From the NCBI GenBank assembly GCA_002299245.1, contig DBOI01000148.1, positions 1 to 8,942 on the forward strand: a stretch of 8,942 nt of DNA. The letters run 5' to 3'. Every line of letters begins with the position of its first letter. Within the stretch, counting starts at the first letter, position 1. The position numbers and the translations under genes are program-made. The notes beneath the pieces were generated by a model. That model saw nothing but the letters and a program-made list of their open reading frames with translations. It made no database searches and was not told the origin of the DNA. The DNA comes from Hydrogenovibrio sp. UBA650 (GTDB lineage: Bacteria; Pseudomonadota; Gammaproteobacteria; Thiomicrospirales; Thiomicrospiraceae). This document shows positions 6,317 to 8,942 of the stretch, in pieces.

Positions 6317-6976
6317 CTACATTAGATCAAATGATTTCGACACACCCAAAATTAGGTAATAAGTATCATCAACGTCACCTTCTGAATCAACGCCAATCAA
6401 ATTAATTGAACCATCCAAACCTGGTGACAACTCAGTACCATAACCTAAATCTAAGTAAGTTTTAGCATCATCATCAGTATCTGTATCTGGATCATACTGA
6501 CCTAAAGTGATAGAGAAATCTTCAATTCCAACACCCACTGACATGTGATCATAATCAATATCACCATCGTACTTACCAATGTCATAACCTACAGAGAACA
6601 TATCGTATCCAACCGATAGGTTAACTTCTTCATAAGGCTCATCCCAATCATCAGTGTAGTAATAACCGGTTGCTCCGAGACCCAAAGACACACCTTCAAA
6701 CTCACCAGACCAACCAGCATAAATATCATATTCTAGGCCATCTTCAACATCTGCTGCCCAAGTACCAATGTAAAAACCTGCATCTGATTCAAAATCCAAG
6801 CCAGCTGAAGCTGAAGCAGTTTCAGTTTGCTCAACACCACGGAATACATAACCAGAAACCATACCGATATTTGCAGAAACACCAGCTTGAACTGTTGCTG
6901 GAACAATAGAAGCGGCAGAAGCAGCTGCAACAGCTACAGAAAGAGCAAGTGGTTTAAGTGCAAAAGTTTTTTTCAT
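6317..6976 (-). CDS. TorF-family putative outer-membrane porin
   Basis: This 219-residue protein belongs to the proteobacterial TorF/TIGR02001 beta-barrel family. The signal peptide is residues 1-31 (MKKTFALKP start, Ala-rich core, ATVQA before GVSANIG). The family hallmark follows at once: VSANIGMVSGYVFRGVEQTE, then GFYIGTWAADV. The rest alternates aromatic and glycine residues in short strands with very acidic loops (DDWDEPYEE, YDPDTDTDDDAK), as expected of a barrel in the outer membrane. The barrel ends LILGVSKSF and carries an extra DLM tail. The start is the ATG at 6974-6976, set by GGAGAG at 6982-6987 and by the signal peptide. A longer reading from 7024 would put a spurious 16 residues before the signal. 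The substrate is unknown. It has its own terminator and lies 171 bases after the ModE-like gene on the same strand. Confidence 0.87.
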   Translation of the reverse strand: MKKTFALKPLALSVAVAAASAASIVPATVQAGVSANIGMVSGYVFRGVEQTETASASAGLDFESDAGFYIGTWAADVEDGLEYDIYAGWSGEFEGVSLGLGATGYYYTDDWDEPYEEVNLSVGYDMFSVGYDIGKYDGDIDYDHMSVGVGIEDFSITLGQYDPDTDTDDDAKTYLDLGYGTELSPGLDGSINLIGVDSEGDVDDTYYLILGVSKSFDLM

Positions 6977-7147
6977 TTTTTCTCTCCAAACGATAAAAAA
7001 GTAACTAAAAATCTCACTAGACACTAAACCAGACTAATGCCAAAAATTTATTTTTACTTTAATATCATTAACTTAATAAATTTTAAAAGAAAAAAAATGG
7101 ATAACCGAGAAACCGGATAAATAATAGAAGTGCAGAGATGCACCAAT

Positions 7148-7513
7148 TTAGATCACGCTGCTCATTCGCTCAAGAAAAGACTGTAATTCAGATTCTACTC
7201 TTTTGAAATCCAGGATAAGCTTCTTACCCCTAGCGGTCAAAACACTGCCACCACCAAACTTTCCACCAACCTCTTTTACAACTAAAGGCTCGTCATACAT
7301 TTCATTCAGACTCTGAATTAACTTCCAAGCCCTCTTGTATGACATCCCCATGCTCTTTGCCGCCTTATTCATTGACCCAAGCTCATCAATCCTCTGCAAT
7401 AACTCAATACGACCGATACCAACATATCCAGAATTTTCTCCAGTAATCCAAAATCGAGCTCTAATCTTTTCGGAATAGTTTTCACCCGGCAATTTATTAT
7501 CTTCTTGACTCAT
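7148..7513 (-). CDS. ModE-type winged-helix regulator lacking the molybdate domain
   Basis: This 121-residue DNA-binding protein matches only the N-terminal domain of ModE, the molybdate-responsive repressor. Residues ~33-75 form the winged-helix region (IGRIELLQRIDELGSMNKAAKSMGMSYKRAW), where SMNKAAKSMGMSYKRAWK is the recognition part. The wing follows as GGKFGGGSVLT (83-93), then ARGKKLILDF and a C-terminal helix ending at SSVI. The paired molybdate-binding (TOBE/MOP) domains of ModE are absent, so it cannot sense molybdate in the ModE way. Other single-domain members are known; the ligand and targets here are unknown. I chose the ATG at 7511-7513. A GTG at 7520-7522 would add three residues but has no ribosome site. 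It is divergent from the DUF2892 gene across 204 bases and may act there; this is inference. Confidence 0.85.
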   Translation of the reverse strand: MSQEDNKLPGENYSEKIRARFWITGENSGYVGIGRIELLQRIDELGSMNKAAKSMGMSYKRAWKLIQSLNEMYDEPLVVKEVGGKFGGGSVLTARGKKLILDFKRVESELQSFLERMSSVI

Positions 7514-7571
7514 AAAATCCACTTTTGCTGAATAATTTGCAAACCAAACTTACATAGAAAACTCTGTTAAA

Positions 7572-7582
7572 GATTGACAATC
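7572..7582. promoter_or_regulatory. Candidate operator in the ModE-like/DUF2892 spacer
   Basis: GATTGACAATC is a perfect 5-bp dyad around a single central base, lying between the divergent genes and containing a perfect TTGACA (7574-7579). No good -10 box lies at the right distance from that TTGACA on the plus strand. The site does not resemble the E. coli ModE operator, so any link to the neighbouring regulator is a guess. Confidence 0.3.
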
Positions 7583-7645
7583 CAGTGTTAAAACCGAAAA
7601 TAAGTCTTAAAATTTAGCAAACACCACTAAGGTTTTAAATACTAC

Positions 7646-7654
7646 TGAGATAAT
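7646..7654 (+). promoter_or_regulatory. Possible extended -10 promoter of the DUF2892 gene
   Basis: TGAGATAAT fits the extended -10 pattern (TGN then five of six matches to TATAAT), with no good -35 at 16-18 bases upstream. Start of transcription would be near 7661, leaving a leader of ~57 bases to the ATG at 7718. TATAAA at 7664-7669 is an alternative. Confidence 0.35.
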
Positions 7655-7717
7655 CGTCAGGCCTATAAAACAGAACTAAGGGCTTCATTATCTCAATTGA
7701 ACGAGGAGCAAAGCAAC

Positions 7718-7915
7718 ATGAACGTAGGAACTCTTGACAGAATGATACGCATCATTCTTGGAATTATTTTAATTACCTTAGCCTATACGGGCGTAATTGG
7801 TGTATGGGGTTACATTGGCATAATCCCTCTGGCAACAGGCCTTCTAAAATGGTGCCCTCTATACAGCATTATAGGTATTCAAACCTGCCCACTTCACGAG
7901 CAAGTGAAACACTAA
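7718..7915 (+). CDS. DUF2892 (YgaP-type transmembrane domain) protein
   Basis: This 65-residue inner-membrane protein matches the DUF2892 family, which also forms the membrane part of YgaP-like rhodaneses. The family's opening pattern is clear: MNVGTLDRMIRIILG. Two hydrophobic helices follow, at ~9-27 and ~29-43, then the typical KWCPLYSIIGIQTCPLHEQ, with two cysteines (C46, C57) that are a family hallmark. There is no rhodanese domain, so this is the stand-alone membrane form; its function is not established. The ATG at 7718 is chosen because GAGGAG (7703-7708) sits nine bases ahead. A TTG at 7697 would add seven residues, overlap that ribosome site and disturb the family's N-terminus. It is followed at once by a strong terminator and so is probably transcribed alone. 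Confidence 0.88.
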   Translation: MNVGTLDRMIRIILGIILITLAYTGVIGVWGYIGIIPLATGLLKWCPLYSIIGIQTCPLHEQVKH

Positions 7916-7935
7916 TAAAGATTGTTTTATTATTT

Positions 7936-7971
7936 CTCCGCCAGCAGAAAAGCTTCTGGCGGAGTGTTTTT
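7936..7971 (+). terminator. Terminator after the DUF2892 gene
   Basis: CTCCGCCAG (7936-7944) pairs with CTGGCGGAG (7956-7964) over an 11-base loop, followed by TGTTTTT. It begins 20 bases after the stop codon and should end the DUF2892 transcript before the cyclase gene. Confidence 0.88.
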
Positions 7972-7990
7972 CTCAAATAACGCCGATTTA

Positions 7991-8020
7991 TTTCCAAAAC
8001 GTCTAGCTAATACATATAAT
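7991..8020 (+). promoter_or_regulatory. Promoter of the diguanylate cyclase gene
   Basis: A perfect TATAAT (8015-8020) lies 18 bases from TTTCCA (7991-7996, four of six matches). Transcription would start near 8027, leaving a leader of ~26 bases to the ATG at 8053. Confidence 0.5.
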
Positions 8021-8052
8021 ATTATGAAATTAGATATGTGGATAGTCTTTGA

Positions 8053-8942
8053 ATGCCTAGCAAAGCAATTGACAGCCTGATTTCGCGTTACCAAACAACG
8101 GAGCCCGTTGAAGAAAAAGAGCGCGCCAAACTTCTTGATTCTATTGAAGAACTCATAGTCAAACTCGGCGTTCATCCCACACCTATTCATTACACAGTAA
8201 TCTTTGAAGCTCTCAGCAAGATTGATCCATTCCTCAGTAAGCAGATTATGGAATCAATCGACAAGAACCAATACAACAATGAAGTGGCAAACCTAATCTT
8301 CTCAAACCTCTTCGTTCAATACCTTTATGAGCACTTACCAACCAATCAAGTTGAAGAGTTACTCGAAAATCTGCTGCATCAAATAGAAAACTGGCAAACA
8401 AATACCGACAAAAACCAAAAAAATTTAATGTCGAGTATTGAAGAGATCACCAACTCTGATATCCCTGATAGAATCAAAATCAAGCTAACTCAAGAAGTAT
8501 TGCCTGCAATTCAATCCCTTATTGGTGATACTGAAGGGTTAAAGAATCAAGCTAGCAAGGCTTCTAGTAAAATATACACTCTCAAAAAAGAGCTTGACCA
8601 AGCTAAAAGTATCGCCCTGACTGATGATCTTACTCAAATCCCAAACAGGCGCGGGTTTAACCAGGCTGTTGAAAACATGATAAAAAAGACCGAAAAAGGC
8701 GACTTCGGTTTTTCACTGGTGCTGGCAGATATTGATTTCTTCAAAACCATAAATGACCGCTTTGGTCACAACGTGGGCGACAGTGTTTTACGCTATATAG
8801 CCAAACAATTTGAAAAAGATACCAAGGGAAAAGATTTCATTGCCAGGCTTGGCGGCGAAGAATTTGTAATCCTTCTCGCTGACACAAATTATGCAAACGC
8901 TTTGAGTGTCGCTGAGAACTTAAGGCGCAGAATTGAAAAAAT
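8053..8942 (+). CDS. Soluble GGDEF diguanylate cyclase, 3' end cut by window
   Basis: The first 296 codons of a protein that runs past the window edge are visible. The GGDEF domain starts near residue 187 (ALTDDLTQIPNRRGF), carries the metal-binding block DIDFFKTINDRFGHNVGD (226-243) and the active-site RLGGEEF (265-271), and is cut just after. GGEEF is an active variant, so it should make cyclic di-GMP from two GTP. The inhibitory I-site (RxxD, five residues before the active site) reads KGKD (258-261), with lysine in place of arginine. Residues 1-186 are all-helical with no membrane segment or known sensor; the HPTPIHYTVIFEALSKIDPFLSK stretch resembles the N-termini of other soluble cyclases of this class. 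The ATG at 8053 has a weak ribosome site but is the first in frame. The right-hand part of the domain and any extra domain are not visible. Confidence 0.93.
   Translation, partial: MPSKAIDSLISRYQTTEPVEEKERAKLLDSIEELIVKLGVHPTPIHYTVIFEALSKIDPFLSKQIMESIDKNQYNNEVANLIFSNLFVQYLYEHLPTNQVEELLENLLHQIENWQTNTDKNQKNLMSSIEEITNSDIPDRIKIKLTQEVLPAIQSLIGDTEGLKNQASKASSKIYTLKKELDQAKSIALTDDLTQIPNRRGFNQAVENMIKKTEKGDFGFSLVLADIDFFKTINDRFGHNVGDSVLRYIAKQFEKDTKGKDFIARLGGEEFVILLADTNYANALSVAENLRRRIEK

Noticed and set aside
6977..7024. Longer porin reading from 7024
   Set aside because: Would place 16 extra residues before a perfect signal peptide; the ribosome site GGAGAG at 6982-6987 points to the ATG at 6976.
7039..7060. 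Possible sigma54 promoter upstream of the porin
   Set aside because: Minus-strand TTGGCATT looks like a -24 box, but the -12 box reads TGGTT and lacks the required GC.
7130..7143. GTGCA-GAGA-TGCAC hairpin next to the ModE-like stop codon
   Set aside because: Stem of only five pairs and no proper T tract on the minus strand, so not called as a terminator.
7930..8190. 86-residue minus-strand frame
   Set aside because: Antisense to the DUF2892 terminator, the cyclase promoter and the start of the cyclase gene; no family resemblance.
1..8942. CRISPR array, tRNA/rRNA gene, toxin-antitoxin, phage or defence system
   Set aside because: No regularly spaced repeats, tRNA-like folds, integrase or known defence domains were found by reading both strands.

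Overview
The window looks like chromosomal DNA of a gammaproteobacterium. ValRS (922 aa), uL13 (142 aa) and uS9 (130 aa) all have the length and motifs usual in that class. The rplM-rpsI pair, a YgiM-type SH3 protein, a TorF-family porin, a DUF2892 protein and a soluble GGDEF protein fit the same group. AT-rich spacers plus a ModE-type regulator and a DUF2892 protein would suit a Thiomicrospira/Hydrogenovibrio-like sulfur oxidiser, but that genus-level guess is inference from style, not from a marker.

Layout. Left edge (1-613): an unrecognised Cys-containing small protein on the minus strand, divergent from a short flagellin-like gene. Centre left (614-5001): the flagellin-like gene with its own promoter, strong ribosome site and terminator; then valS with a good sigma70 promoter embedded in a dyad; then a YgiM-type membrane-anchored SH3 protein whose start lies inside the end of valS, so the two are probably translationally coupled. 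Two terminators (5029-5056 plus, 5092-5120 minus) separate this from the converging rplM-rpsI operon (minus). The 337-base gap 5980-6316 holds the rplM leader with competing hairpins, its promoter, and the terminator and 3' UTR of the next gene. That gene is a TorF-family porin (minus), preceded by a ModE-type DNA-binding protein (minus). A small DUF2892 membrane protein (plus) diverges from the ModE-type gene and ends at a strong terminator. The right edge carries a diguanylate cyclase gene cut off by the window end just after its GGEEF motif.

How the parts work together. Most of the window is housekeeping: tRNA charging and ribosomal proteins, each with recognisable promoters and terminators. 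Accessory functions are motility-related (flagellin-like), envelope-related (SH3 protein, porin, DUF2892) and signalling-related (ModE-type regulator, diguanylate cyclase). Nothing in the window amounts to a defence, mobile or biosynthetic system. The best leads are regulatory RNA in the rplM leader, the unusual flagellin paralogue, and the divergent ModE-like/DUF2892 pair.
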